This document shows, piece by piece, positions 21,787 through 33,491 of a DNA stretch of 64,000 nt (position 1 is the first letter of the stretch; every line of letters begins with the position of its first letter). The DNA comes from Annona cherimola. Its lineage: Eukaryota > Streptophyta > Magnoliopsida > Magnoliales > Annonaceae. Where the stretch lies: assembly GCA_030490835.1 (NCBI GenBank), contig CM059971.1, forward strand, positions 40,534,012 through 40,598,011. Direction: 5' to 3'. Under the pieces are notes generated by a model. It searched no databases. It was not told the origin of the DNA and saw only the letters and a list, made by a program, of their open reading frames with translations. Both the position numbers and the translations under genes were made by a program.

Positions 21787-23476
21787 TGTTGGTCCCGAGT
21801 TAATGGCAATTACCCAAGAGGGGAGGGGTGAATTGGGTATTTAAAAATTTATAACTTAAACAGAAACTTAACCCCGGATTAATCTAGTCCCCTTAATGAA
21901 GAAACGAAATGGAAAGCAATGTAATGTAGAGAGCAGAAATGTAAATCAAGCAGACAAGAATTTTTATAGTGGTTCGGGCAACCTCCCTACTCCACTCTTC
22001 CAAGCTCACACTCCTTGTGACTTGGGTTCCACTATTGTATTCTCTCAATACAATTAGAGCCACTGCTCTCTTCTAGATTCTAGCTCTAGCGGGCATATAC
22101 AACCAGAGCCTCTTGCTCTCTTCTAGATTCTAGCTCTAGGGGGCATATACAACCAGAGCCTCTTGCTCTCTTCTAGATTCCAGCTCTAGGGGGCATCAAC
22201 AAATCACAGCACAAGTAGGTGATGAGTTACACTCCAATCACACACTACTTTGCTTACACTTGATCTTAGTTCCTCAAACTAAATCAAGTTCAACACAAAC
22301 AAATGAAACAATAAGAGAACTACACTTTACAGTTGTGTAGAAGCAGTTTGGCGCAGAGAAGAACTTGTAATGTAGGCTTTGAAGATTCAGAAGTGTAGCT
22401 CTTGCAATTTGAAGCAAAGTTCTTCCTCCTTGAATGGCTTGATCTCTTTAGAGCTCTTGAATATAGGAGTTAAGCACACTTAATGATTCTCAGCTACTTC
22501 CCTCGTCCACAATGAATGCCTTTTATAATTGTGGAGGGAATCCGAACGTTTGAAGGTAGGTGGCGCTCATTTAATGCGCCAACGTTCGAATATTTTCCGA
22601 CCGTTGCGACCCAAGTCGCAGGTGGAGTCGACTACGGATGCGACTTCGCCCAAGTCGCAGATGGAGTCGACTTCGGGTGCGACTTCGCCTTCCGTAGCGA
22701 CTTCAAGTTCCAGGTCGGGTCGACTTGGGTATCGACTTGACCCAAGTCGCAGGTGGAGTCGACTTCGGTATGCGACTTCACCTCGTAAGTTATCTTGATG
22801 AACTTGAAATTTTTGGGATGCTTTTGTTTTCTTCATGCCTTGTTGTTCTTCCCTGATTGAGTTCTTCTTTGAGTCATTGTCTTCACTTTGGCTTGTTTCT
22901 TTTGGCTCCATGAGTCTTGATTCTTGCATTCATGAGCAAGTTCTTTGATTTGAATGGTTGAGTTTATTCATCTTGCTTGGACTTGGATTAGTCTTCATAT
23001 GTTTGTCTTGAAATCAGTTAATCCCAACTTGTCTTCTGAAATTTCTCCTCTATCCGATCGAAGTCGATGCTGGAGTCGACTTGGTCTGCGACTTCGCCCA
23101 AGTCACATGCTGGAGTCGACTTGGTCTGCAACTTCGGTGCCCCCAGATCTTAGTTTCAACTCTGGACGGAAAGCGACGCCTCCAAGTCGCTACTGGAGTC
23201 GACTTGGCCTGCGACTTCACCTCAAGTCGCAAGTGGAGTCGACTTGGGGTGCGACTTCGGCACTTCGGGGTCTTGACTTCAACTCTGGAAGGAAACGTCA
23301 TTTTGAAGTCGATGCTGGAGTCGACTTGGGGATCGACTTGGCCTTCCATGCTTTATGTTCTTCAAATGTATATCCCTTAAACATATCCACAAACATATTA
23401 GTAGCCAAGACTTACTCAAATTGATTTGTTAATCATCAAAACATAGATTTAACTTGTTTTCCACATATTTCCAACA
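21787..23476 (-). repeat. 3' LTR of element B (1690 bp)
   Basis: Plus-strand left LTR. It carries the GCTCTCTTCTAGATTC(C/T)AGCTC unit three times (22064-22190), the GGCGC inverted repeat at 22562-22580, a TATA-like TTATAA on the minus strand near 22525, and palindromic AAGTCGCA/AGTCGACT/TGCGACTT units at 22613-22646, 22652-22685, 22744-22778 and 23060-23340. Confidence 0.95.
22064..22190. repeat. 50-bp tandem repeat in the LTR, three copies
   Basis: The unit GGGCATATACAACCAGAG...CTCTAG (about 50 bp) is present three times in this LTR and twice in the partner LTR (29057-29140). This accounts for the whole length difference between them (1690 against 1640). Confidence 0.85.
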
Positions 23477-23792
23477 ATCTCCCCCTTTTTGATGATTGAC
23501 AAAACCGATTTGAGTGTATACCTTTCAATAACGTAAAAATAACATGTTTAGCAAACTTTCAACATTTAACAAACATATGCTCATGCAAACTCTCAAGTTG
23601 AAAACATTTAAACTCTTCTCCCCAACCATATCCTACTCTTCTCCTCCTTTGTCCTACTCTTCTTCCCCTTTGGACTTATATCAAATCTCCTACTCTTCTC
23701 CCCCTTTTTGTCAATATATCAAAAAGTTAGAGGGTAAAGAAAGAGATAGGTGGGTTTGCTCCCCCTAAACATGTGCTCCCCCTCAGATTATG
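23477..23792 (-). other. PPT region of element B with multiple polypurine tracts
   Basis: The PPT adjacent to the LTR is at 23477-23490 (minus-strand AAAAAGGGGGAGAT). Further purine blocks with a GGGGGAG core on the minus strand lie near 23699-23710, 23761 and 23775. Multiple PPT copies are a published Sirevirus hallmark. There is no ORF3 in this 316-base stretch. Confidence 0.75.
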
Positions 23793-26700
23793 CTAGGTTA
23801 AATCAATCATTCCCATGTCATTTCTAATTTTATAAAATGCTTCTTTTGCTAGAGGCTTTGTGAATATATCTGCAATTTGATCCTCAGTTCTTACATATAC
23901 TAGACATATATCATGATTTTCCACATGTTCTCTAATAAAATGGTGTCTAAGGTCTATATGTTTGGTCCTAGAATGCAAGACTGGATTTTTGGTTAGACAT
24001 ATGGCACTAGTAATATCACATTTGATAGGTATATCTTTAAAATCCATGCCATAGTCCCTAAGTTGCTGTTTCATCCAAAGTAATTGGGCACAACAGCTCC
24101 CGGCGGCAATGTATTCGGCTTCCGCCGTAGATAGAGCAACACTAGTTTGTTTTCTTGAAAACCATGAAACCAACATGTTCCCAAGAAATTGACATGTTCC
24201 ACTAGTGCTTTTTCTATCTACTTTGTAATCGGCAAAATCCGCATCCGAGTAGCCGATTAGATCAAAATTAGAGCCCTTTGGATACCAAAGTCCTATATTG
24301 GTAGTGTCTACTAAGTACCTGAAAATTCTTTTCACAGCTACCAAGCGTGATTCTTTTGGACATGATTGAAATCTAGAGCACATACACACACTAAACAATA
24401 TATCAGGCCTAGAAGCAGTTAAATATAATAAAGAACCTATCATGCTTCTATACAATTTTAAATCAATTGTTTTTCCTTTCTCATCTTTGTCAATTTTAAT
24501 TGTTGAGCTCATATGGGTGTTTGCTCCTTTGCTATTCTCCATGCCAAACTTCTTCAACATTTCTTTGATATACTTGGACTGGTTGATGAAAATTCCTTCA
24601 TTTAGTTGCTTGATTTGCAGTCCAAGGAAGAAGTTTAGTTCTCCCATCATGCTCATTTCAAATTCTTTCTGCGTAAGCTCAGAAAATTCTTGACAAAGAG
24701 TTTCATTAGTAGCACCGAAAATGATATCATCAACATAAATTTGAATGATCAATATGTCCTTTTCTTTATACTTGATAAACAAAGTGGTGTCTACCTTTCC
24801 TTTTTGAAAATCATGATCAATTAGAAATTTGCTTAATCTATCATACCAAGCCCTTGGAGCTTGTTTTAATCCATATAATGCTTTGGTTAGCTTGTACACA
24901 AATTTAGATTGATCTTTTTCTTCAAATCCAAGTGGTTGTTCTACATACACCTCTTCATTTATATAACCATTCAGAAATGCACTTTTAACATCCATCTGAA
25001 ATAATTTAAAGTTCATGTGAGATGCAAAAGCTAGTAAGATACGAATTGCTTCCAATCTAGCAACCGGGGCATAGGATTCTTCAAAATTTATTCCTTCTTG
25101 TGAGTATCCTTTTGCCACAAGTCTAGCTTTGTTTCTCACTACAAGTCCACTTTCATCTAATTTGTTCCTAAAGACCCACTTAGTGCCAATAACAGTATAA
25201 TCATTTGGTCTAGGAACAAGGTGCCAAACTTGATTTCTTTCAAATTGATTTAGCTCTTCTTGCATAGCTATAGTCCAGTTTTCATCATTAAGAGCTTGAT
25301 CAATATTAGAAGGTTTAATTTTAGATACAAAAGCGTATTGTCCACAAATATTTTGTTTTGATTTTCTAGTTTTCACACCTTCATATACATTCCCTATAAC
25401 TTGTTCAATTGGATGGGCATGTTTGAATTTCAAATCTGTTGGAGGTTTGTAGGAATTATTACCTTCACTTACCCTTTCCTCCATTGAATCTTCTTGCTTT
25501 TCCACGTGCAGTTTTTCAAAATTGCTTGCTACATCATCTGCATCACTTAAATCATCTTTTCTTTTGTAGCATGGGTTAGTTTCATCAAAAACAACATGTA
25601 TGGATTCTTCTACAACTTGGTTTCGTTTATTGAATACTCTATATGCTTTGCTATTTGATGAGTACCCTAGGAATATTGCCTCATCACTTTTAGCATCTAA
25701 TTTTCCCAAGTTGGTTTTTCCATTGTTCAAAACATAGCATGTGCATCCAAAAACATGAAAATAAGAAATATTTGGTTTTCTTCCTTTCCATAGTTCATAT
25801 GGGGTCTTTTTCAAGATTGCTCTAATGTTAACTCGATTCAAAACATGACAAACTGTACTCACAGCTTCACCCCAAAATTTCTTGGATAATTTTCTCTCAT
25901 TTAGCATTGTTCTAGCCATCTCTTGTATAGTTCTTTTTTCCTTTCAACTACTCCATTTTGTTGTGGAGTTCTTGGTGCAGAAAATGTGTGATGAATTCCT
26001 TTTTCATTATATAACTCTATGAATCGTTTGTTTTCAAATTCACCATCATGATCACTTCTTATAGTCATAATAGTACTGTGTTTTTCATTTTGCACCAAAT
26101 TTACAAAAGTTGAAAACATAGGGAAGGCTTCATCTTTGCTAGCTAAGAGAATTATCCATGTGAATCTTGAAAAATCATCAACAATAACAAATACATATTT
26201 CTTTCCACCAATGGTTAAAATATCGGATGGCCCATATAGATCCATGTGTAGCAATTCAAGTGGCCTTGTGGTGGAAATCTCCTTTTTGGTAGAAAAAGAC
26301 ATCTTTGGTTGTTTAGATAATTGACATGCCTTGCAGATTTTGTCTTTATCATATTTCAACTTTGGCAAGCCTTCTACCAAACTCTTTTTCCATAGGGTCT
26401 TTATGTTTCTCATGTTTATATGTCCAAGCCTTTTATGCCAAACCCATGGATCATTATTAATGGTCATTAGACATTGACCATCTAGTTCATCAAGTGAAAC
26501 CAAATATACATTTCCATGTCTTTTTCCACTAAACATGATATGCTCTCCATCAAATACATTACATATAGATGATTCAAACACAACCTTGTATCCTTTGTCA
26601 CATAATCGACTAATGCTCATTAGGTTATGCTTGAGTCCTTCAACAAATAAAACATCTTCCATGCATGCATTTGAAATACTATAAATGTTTCCTTTACTTT

Positions 26701-26848
26701 TAATTTTACCTTTCTCGTTATTGCCAAAGGCAACCGTTCCATCGTTGCAAGGCTTAAGTTTGTGAAATAAACTTCTTTCTCCGGTCATATGCCTTGAACA
26801 ACCGCTGTCCATGAACCATACATTGTTTGCCTTTGCCTTGAAACAAAT
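23793..26848 (-). pseudogene. pol: pol of element B, one frameshift
   Basis: The first frame (26848-25901) holds the protease DSGCSRHMTG, the HHCC finger (HKRLGHIN, CKACQLSKQ) and most of the integrase core (HMDLYGPSD, VDDFSRFTW, RSDHDGEF with Gly to Asp beside the catalytic Asp, NGVVERKK). A one-base deletion in an A-run near 25920-25935 then shifts the frame. The second frame (25919-23793, 708 codons) holds the integrase C-terminus, RT (residues about 232-475; DVKSAFLNG at 310, YVDD at 395-398) and RNase H (about 555-700; [28 protein letters not shown]). Apart from the frameshift the RT-RNase H part is fully open. Confidence 0.95.
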
Positions 26849-26885
26849 CTGAAAAATAAAGGAATAAATCTCATCTCTTTGGTAC
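26849..26885 (-). other. Intron-like gag-pol junction, element B (37 nt)
   Basis: Minus strand GTACC...TATTTTTCAG, containing the gag stop (26871-26873). Removing these 37 bases would join gag and pol in one frame. The frames also overlap by about seven codons, so +1 frameshifting is an alternative for this copy. Confidence 0.4.
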
Positions 26886-28730
26886 CCATTTTATGGGTCC
26901 ATTTGGGTTAGTAATATTATTCAATCTTTGTTGCTCTAATTTAGAAAGCCCAAATCTTGTGTTCCTTGGAACCCAAACTAATTTTGCACCATGATCATGT
27001 AGTTTCTTAAAGTTACATTTATAGGCTTTATGACCCATTTTATTGCAGAAATTGCAAGCCATAGGTAATCTTGGAGTAGACCTCCAAGTATGCAATGGTT
27101 CAAACGTTGGCCTTCTAGTCCACACAATATTTTTTCTTTGTGGCTTGTATATAGGTGTAGTTTTGGTTTGATATTTCTCAAGTATTGGCACATTCGATTT
27201 TCCACATTCTTTTTGCTCAAATGTATAATATCCAAGACCTCTTTTATTTGTTTGAGCAGTCATGTTCAGAAACATCTTCACATTTTCTCCGGGATTAGAG
27301 AACTTTGCTAATGATTCATTTAATGATTCGTTCTCCTTTTTCAATTTTTCTATCTCATTTATCAATGACTCATTTTCTTCTTTCAGTTTTGTTGATTTTT
27401 CAGCTAGTTTTCCATTTTCAATAATAACGAAGTTACATTGTTGTCTCTTTAATGACAACTTGTTTCCTAGCTTTTTAATTTCTTCATATAATGAATCATA
27501 AGCAATTTGCAGTTCTTCTAATTCAGCACATTTGAGGCAATCATGAAAAGAAGAATAACTAGATTGAGAATGACAAAGTTTGGAAGTTACCTCTTCATTG
27601 CTTGTGCATTTTGTTGAGATGGTTTGTTCTTCCAAAACTTCAGTTGTGTTCAAACATAACAAGTCTTCTTCTTGTTCGATCCGTGCCATGCAGCAAATTC
27701 TAGCACAATTTGCCGCCTCAAATTCGTCGGTTGAGGAGCTGCTTGTTGATGAAGTCTCTTCATTGACGTACATGTCTCTTCCCTTTGGCCTTTGGTATTT
27801 TCTGCCTTCATGTCCTTCTTTCCTCTCTTGATACTCTTCCGGCGTAGGACATTGAGCTTGTATGTGTCCCATCCCGCCGCATTTGTAACACTTTGTTGGC
27901 TCCTTCTTCTTCTCTCTTCGTGTTCTTTCTTTGAAGTCCTTGAAGTTCCTTTCTTTTCTCACAAATTTTCGGAATTTGCGAGTGAGAAGTGCAATATCTT
28001 CATTGTCATTTTGAGAAGAGGAGGTGGACTCTTCTGAGTTGTGTGCCGCTTTTAATGCAATGGCTTTCTTCCCTTTGTGATTGTCTTCATTTCTTCTCTT
28101 AATTAGCTCATGTGACATTAATGAGCTAATTAGATCTTCTAGCTTTAGTGTATTTAGGTCTTTGGCTTCTTCAATTGCCGTAATCTTTGGAGTCCAAGAT
28201 TCCGGTAGAGCTCTTAGTATCTTCATGACCTGTTCAGATTCAGAAATAGCCTTTCCAAGACCTTTCAAAGCGTTAGTAATCTTAGAGAATCTAGCAAACA
28301 TTTCAGAAATATTTTCTGTTTCTAACATTCTAAAGTTTTCCAATTCTCCTATCAAAATATTTCTCCTAGTCCCTTGGACTTGAGAGGTTCCTTCATAAAT
28401 GGATGTTAGAGTATCCCATATTTCTTTAGCGGTTAGACAAGATGATACTCTATCATATTCGGAAGCTGTAAGAGCACAAAATAGTGAGTTCATAGCTTTA
28501 GCATTGCTCTTTACAGTTTTTACTTCCTCTTCGGTCCACTTGGAAGCTCTTTCATCTATAGGCAATGTTACACCATCTTGGATTGCAATCCAAGAATCCA
28601 TGTCGGTAGCCATAATAAGTTGCTTCATACGAAGCTTCCAATAACCAAAGTTGTTCCCATCAAACAATGGTGGCCTAGTGAATGATTGGCCCTCAGCAAA
28701 AGCGGGAACGGGAATCGATTGGGATGCCAT
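26871..28730 (-). CDS. gag: gag of element B, intact
   Basis: An open 619-codon gag starting at ATG 28730 (MASQSIPVPAFAEGQ) and ending NPNGPIKWVPKR at 26871. The UBN2-like capsid region is at about 20-200. Zinc knuckle CX2CX4HX4C occurs at about 280 (CYKCGGMGHIQAQC), a coiled-coil-like stretch (KLKEENESLINEIEKLKKENESLNE pattern) at about 440-480 and the second knuckle CNFCNKMGHKAYKC near 570. It would form the virus-like particle and bind the element's RNA. This is the only gag in the window with no internal stop and the family's normal C-terminus. Confidence 0.95.
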   Translation of the reverse strand: MASQSIPVPAFAEGQSFTRPPLFDGNNFGYWKLRMKQLIMATDMDSWIAIQDGVTLPIDERASKWTEEEVKTVKSNAKAMNSLFCALTASEYDRVSSCLTAKEIWDTLTSIYEGTSQVQGTRRNILIGELENFRMLETENISEMFARFSKITNALKGLGKAISESEQVMKILRALPESWTPKITAIEEAKDLNTLKLEDLISSLMSHELIKRRNEDNHKGKKAIALKAAHNSEESTSSSQNDNEDIALLTRKFRKFVRKERNFKDFKERTRREKKKEPTKCYKCGGMGHIQAQCPTPEEYQERKEGHEGRKYQRPKGRDMYVNEETSSTSSSSTDEFEAANCARICCMARIEQEEDLLCLNTTEVLEEQTISTKCTSNEEVTSKLCHSQSSYSSFHDCLKCAELEELQIAYDSLYEEIKKLGNKLSLKRQQCNFVIIENGKLAEKSTKLKEENESLINEIEKLKKENESLNESLAKFSNPGENVKMFLNMTAQTNKRGLGYYTFEQKECGKSNVPILEKYQTKTTPIYKPQRKNIVWTRRPTFEPLHTWRSTPRLPMACNFCNKMGHKAYKCNFKKLHDHGAKLVWVPRNTRFGLSKLEQQRLNNITNPNGPIKWVPKR

Positions 28731-28764
28731 ATCAATAGATCTCTTTGGTTTAACTCAAAGACCT

Positions 28765-28776
28765 GCTCTGATACCA
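28765..28776 (-). other. Primer binding site (tRNA-iMet), element B
   Basis: Minus-strand TGGTATCAGAGC, two bases from the LTR boundary at 28779. Confidence 0.95.
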
Positions 28777-28778
28777 CT

Positions 28779-30418
28779 TGTTGGTCCCGAGTTAATGGCA
28801 ATTACCCAAGAGGGGAGGGGTGAATTGGGTATTTAAAAATTTATAACTTAAACAGAAACTTAACCCCGGATTAATCTAGTCCCCTTAATGAAGAAACGAA
28901 ATGGAAAGCAATGTAATGTAGAGAGCAGAAATGTAAATCAAGCAGACAAGAATTTTTATAGTGGTTCGGGCAACCTCCCTACTCCACTCTTCCAAGCTAA
29001 CACTCCTTGTGACTTGGGTTCCACTATTGTATTCTCTCAATACAATTAGAGCCACTGCTCTCTTCTAGATTCTAGCTCTAGGGGGCATATACAACCAGAG
29101 CCTCTTGCTCTTTTCTAGATTCCAGCTCTAGGGGGCATCAACAAATCACAGCACAAGTAGGTGATGAGTTACACTCCAATCACACACTACTTTGCTTACA
29201 CTTGATCTTAGTTCCTCAAACTAAATCAAGTTCAACACAAACAAATGAAACAATAAGAGAACTACACTTTACAGTTGTGTAGAAGCAGTTTGGCGCAGAG
29301 AAGAACTTGTAATGTAGGCTTTGAAGATTCAGAAGTGTAGCTCTTGCAATTTGAAGCAAATTTCTTCCTCCTTGAATGGCTTGATCTCTTTAGAGCTCTT
29401 GAATATAGGATTTAAGCACACTTAATGATTCTCAGCTACTTCCCTCGTCCACAATGAATGCATTTTATAATTGTGGAGGGAATCCGAATATTTGAAGGTA
29501 GGTGGCGCGCATTTAATGCGCCAATGTTCGAATATTTTCTGACCGTTGCGACCCAAGTCGCAGGTGGAGTCGACTTCGGATGCGACTTCGCCCAAGTCGC
29601 AGATGGAGTCGACTTCGGGTGCGACTTCGCCTTCCGTAGCGACTTCAAATTCCAGGTCGGGTCGACTTGGGTATCGACTTGACCCAAGTCGCAGGTGGAG
29701 TCGACTTCGGTATGCGACTTCACCTCGTAAGTTATCTTGATGAACTTGAAATTTTTGGGATGCTTTTGTTTTCTTCATGCCTTGTTGTTCTTCCCTGATT
29801 GAGTTCTTCTTTGAGTCATTGTCTTCACTTTGGCTTGTTTCTTTTGGCTCCATGAGTCTTGATTCTTGCATTCATGAGCAAGTTCTTTGATTTGAATGGT
29901 TGAGTTTATGCATCTTGCTTGGACTTGGATTAGTCTTCATATGTTTGTCTTGAAATCAGTTAATCCCAACTTGTCTTCTGAAATTTCTCCTCTGTCCGAT
30001 CGAAGTCGATGCCAGAGTCGACTTGGTCTGCGACTTCGCCCAAGTCACATGCTGGAGTCGACTTGGTCTGCGACTTTGGTGCCCCCAGATCTTAGTTTCA
30101 ACTCTGGACGGAAAACGACGCCTCCAAGTCGCTACTGGAGTCGACTTGGCCTGCGACTTCACCTCAAGTCGCAAGTGGAGTCGACTTGGGGTGAGACTTC
30201 GGCACTTCGGGGTCTTGACTTCAACTCTGGAAGGAAACGTCATTTTGAAGTCGATGCTGGAGTCGACTTGGGGATCGACTTGGCCTTCCATGCTTTATGT
30301 TCTTCAAATGTATATCCCTTAAACATATCCACAAACATATTAGTAGCCAAGACTTACTCAAATTGATTTGTTAATCATCAAAACATAGATTTAACTTGTT
30401 TTTCACATATTTCCAACA
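28779..30418 (-). repeat. 5' LTR of element B (1640 bp)
   Basis: Same ends as the partner LTR (TGTTGG...CCAACA). It has two copies of the 50-bp unit, a GGCGCGCATTTAATGCGCC inverted repeat at 29505-29523, a TATA-like box on the minus strand (29463-29471) and palindromic units at about 29554-29587, 29593-29626, 29686-29720 and 30003-30282. I noted at least nine substitutions against the partner in the first 850 or so aligned bases. Confidence 0.95.
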
Positions 30419-31443
30419 TTACTGATGTGTAGAGGCAGATTTAGCGCGAAGAAGAACTTGTGAAGAAGACTGAATGGTTCAGCAAGTAGCTCTTGGTAGG
30501 TTGACTGCAAAGTTCTTCTTCTGGATGTTGTCTTGATCACTTAATGCTCTTAGAAATGGAAGTTGTGCTCAATCAATGAAGTTTCAGCTACCCTCCACGT
30601 CTGTCTTGAATGCCTTATATAAATGACGAGGGTATTCGAACATTTGGAAGTAGGTGGCGCGCATTTAATGCGCCAACGTTCAAAAAATTTCTGACCGTTT
30701 TGACCCAAGTCGCAGGTGAAGTCGACTTCGGGTGCGACTTCACTTTCTGCGCTTGCTTGATGAACTTGAAATCCTTAGAGATGACTTTTGTTACTTGATT
30801 TTCTTCACATTAATTGTTCTTCCACTGATTTCTTTCACTTGGAGCTTTGTATGATCATCCTAGCTTGAAATATTTTAGCTCCGTGTCTTGAAGTCTTGAA
30901 TACTTGAATCTTGGAGTTCATGGAGACATCCAAATAAATATTCATCAATCTAGATTGGGTTGTTCATATAAAACTGCTTGTTTTGATCTTGATTTATCTT
31001 CATTTGATCCAAGTCGAATGTTTGGGTTGACTTGGGTTCCAACTTCACTCAAGTCATATGTCAAGGCGACTTGGGTATGCGACTTCACTCTTCAAATTCA
31101 GTGCTGGAAGTTTGAAGTCGATCCTGCAGTCGACTTGGTCTGTGACTTCACCCAAGTCGCATGCGAAGTCGACTTCAAGTGCGACTTTGGCAGATCTTGC
31201 TCCTCATTTTCAGCGCTGGCCAAAAAATCGCGTTTGAAGTCGATGCTAGAGTCGACTTAGGGATCGACTTGACCTAAGTCGATGCCTGAGTCGACTTGGG
31301 AATCGAATTGACCTGTTAGACTTCATATTCTTCATTTTTATATCCTTTGAACATTTCACAAACATATTAGTAGCCAAAACTTACTCAAATTGAGTTGTTA
31401 ATCATCAAAACTTAGATTTTGCTATTTTCCATTGATTCCAACA
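30419..31443 (-). repeat. C: Sirevirus solo LTR, right piece
   Basis: Continues C after B and its duplicated TTACT. It has the GGCGCGCATTTAATGCGCC inverted repeat (30656-30674), palindromic AAGTCG/GTCGACTT units at 30706-30745 and 31010-31310, and the terminus CCAACA at 31443. It diverges from B's LTRs more than they do from each other, so C is the older insertion. Confidence 0.85.
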
Positions 31444-33491
31444 ATAAGACCTTTTTTGATGCAACTGCATTATAATTTTGGTGCAGTCAAGCTGCACTTG
31501 AATATATCTCATATATATAACGGTACATTTGCCCGAAAAGAGTCTCACACATATTAGAATGCAATGAAATTTTATATAATCATTTATCCATATATAAATT
31601 TTATAGCAAATGGTTTACATGTTGAAAACTATTTTATTACGTTGAATTTGTACCATTTTCAGATTAGGTCTATACACATATCCGATTAGAACGAACATTG
31701 ATATGGTAATAGAATACATAATTCTAAATACAATTGGTGGAATAGATTATAATTTTATCATCATGCAGGGCCCATTTTAGCACCACTTTAATAATATCCA
31801 TATATATACACACACGCAGAGAGAGAGATAACCCATCATGCGCAGATAGACTGATAGTCCACTGCAAAATGGGTCTCATATATATTAAAATGTAATTATA
31901 ATTTATATAATCATTTATCCATATAAAAATCATATTATAAATGGTTTAGATGTTGAAAATACAAATTTAAACTTTATATTTACTTTAAATTATTTGATTA
32001 CGTTAATTTTGTATCATTTTAATATGGAGCACATACATATGTTGGATTCGGATGAAATTAGTATACTATTAAAATAAATAATTCTAAATACAATATGTGG
32101 TGTAAATGTTAATGTTAATACATTCTGCACTGGATTAATTTTCACATAAATATACGGTTCTATTTCTATGAAACTCACTTTCTATGTAAACTCCATATTT
32201 AAAATTTTGATGGTTGATGAAAAATTCATTCCATCTATGGTATTTAACACCATTTATAATATCATGGAAACTCTTTTATTTTTTTAATTTCAATGTATAT
32301 GGGATTCATCTATAAATGTGTAAAAATAACGTAATAAAATGGTTCAATACTAAAATATCAATTTAAAATAATTTTTTTGACATCTAAACCATGTAAAATA
32401 TCACTACTATATAGATAAATGATTCTATAAAGTATTATTATATTCTAATAATGTGTGAATGGATCTAAGCATTTTTCATAATTTAGATATAAATGTATAT
32501 ATTTTTTAATAAATGTGACCCATAAACATACTTGATTGGGATGAAACTTTGTCTCTTAGATAAATAAATGATGTTAAATACGATGAATGGATTGAATTTT
32601 CCATCAAAGATCAAAATCTTAAATTTTAAAAAGGTTACATAGCTTCACTTCTATGCAACCTTATTACATAGAAGCAAAGCCTGTATGCGTATATATATAT
32701 AGGATTTTGATCAAGTGCAGACGGATTGCGCCATAATTACCGTGCAATCCGCTGCAAATGAGCCACATTTGATTATGAAATTAACATCTATCTTGCCCAT
32801 TATATTTAGAATTGTTTACTTAATAGTATACCAATTTTCATCCAAATCAAACATGTATATAGGCTTCATCTAAAAATCGTACAAAATCAACATAATTAAA
32901 TCATTCAACATAAGTATCAACTTTAAAATTATATTTTTAACATCTAAATCGTCAAAAATATATTTTTTATACTGATGAATGATTAAATAATGTATTATCA
33001 CATTTTAATATATGTGAGATCTATTTTACAGCGGACTATACCGTAATTATGGTGTAATTTATTTGCACTGGACCATATCTCATATATACATCGTAGTTGT
33101 CTCAAAACGAGACCCACATGATTGTAAATTTTACTCCACTCATTATATTTAGAATTATGTATTCTACAAGTTACAATACATTTGGCCCAAAATTGGCCCT
33201 ACACGCATTTAAATATGTTAATACTTTGTACAGTCATTTATCCGTGTAGAAATTATATCTTAAATGTTTACATATTTAAAAAAAACTTCAAGAGTGGTAT
33301 TTAGATCCAACTATTTTATTACATTAATTTTGTACCATTTTTAGATAAGGTCCATACACATTCAATTTAGATGAAAATTAGTATGCTAATAGAAGAAACA
33401 ATTCTAAGTACAATAAGTGGAATAGATGTACATTTTAGGATCATATGGGCCCATTTTAAGCCGAAATATTTTATATATATATATGAGATAT
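31444..33491. repeat. Family D MITE-like cluster, middle block
   Basis: At least three units: about 31444-31800 (continuing the unit split by C), about 32140-32690 (a subfamily also seen at 56890-57323: GATGGTTGATGAAAAATT, ATCTAAACCAT, GGGATGAAACTTTGTCTC) and about 32700-33090, plus a partial unit to the start of F3. Ends carry GCACC/GGTGC-type inverted repeats around ATAATTAC. No coding potential. Confidence 0.65.

Larger units (their letters stand above)
21787..30418 (-). mobile_element. Complete Sirevirus-like Ty1/copia element B (8632 bp)
   Basis: Minus-strand element with both LTRs (TGTTGG...CCAACA ends on the plus strand), PBS, gag, pol and PPT. A perfect 5-bp target-site duplication TTACT flanks it (21782-21786, 30419-30423). 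It is inserted in solo LTR C. Of the three coding copies it is the best preserved: gag is open and pol has a single frameshift near 25920. Unlike A and E it has no ORF3; only about 300 bases separate pol from the PPT. The two LTRs differ by one 50-bp repeat unit and scattered substitutions. Confidence 0.95.

Noticed and set aside
22613..23340. CRISPR array
   Set aside because: Repeats are spaced irregularly, are palindromic, vary in sequence and sit in plant LTRs.
22516..23424. Several open frames inside the Sirevirus LTRs (also 29422-30366 and 43324-44067)
   Set aside because: Their VDFGCDF/ESTSGATS/VDSTCDL repeats are the palindromic DNA units read in different phases and on both strands, not conserved proteins.
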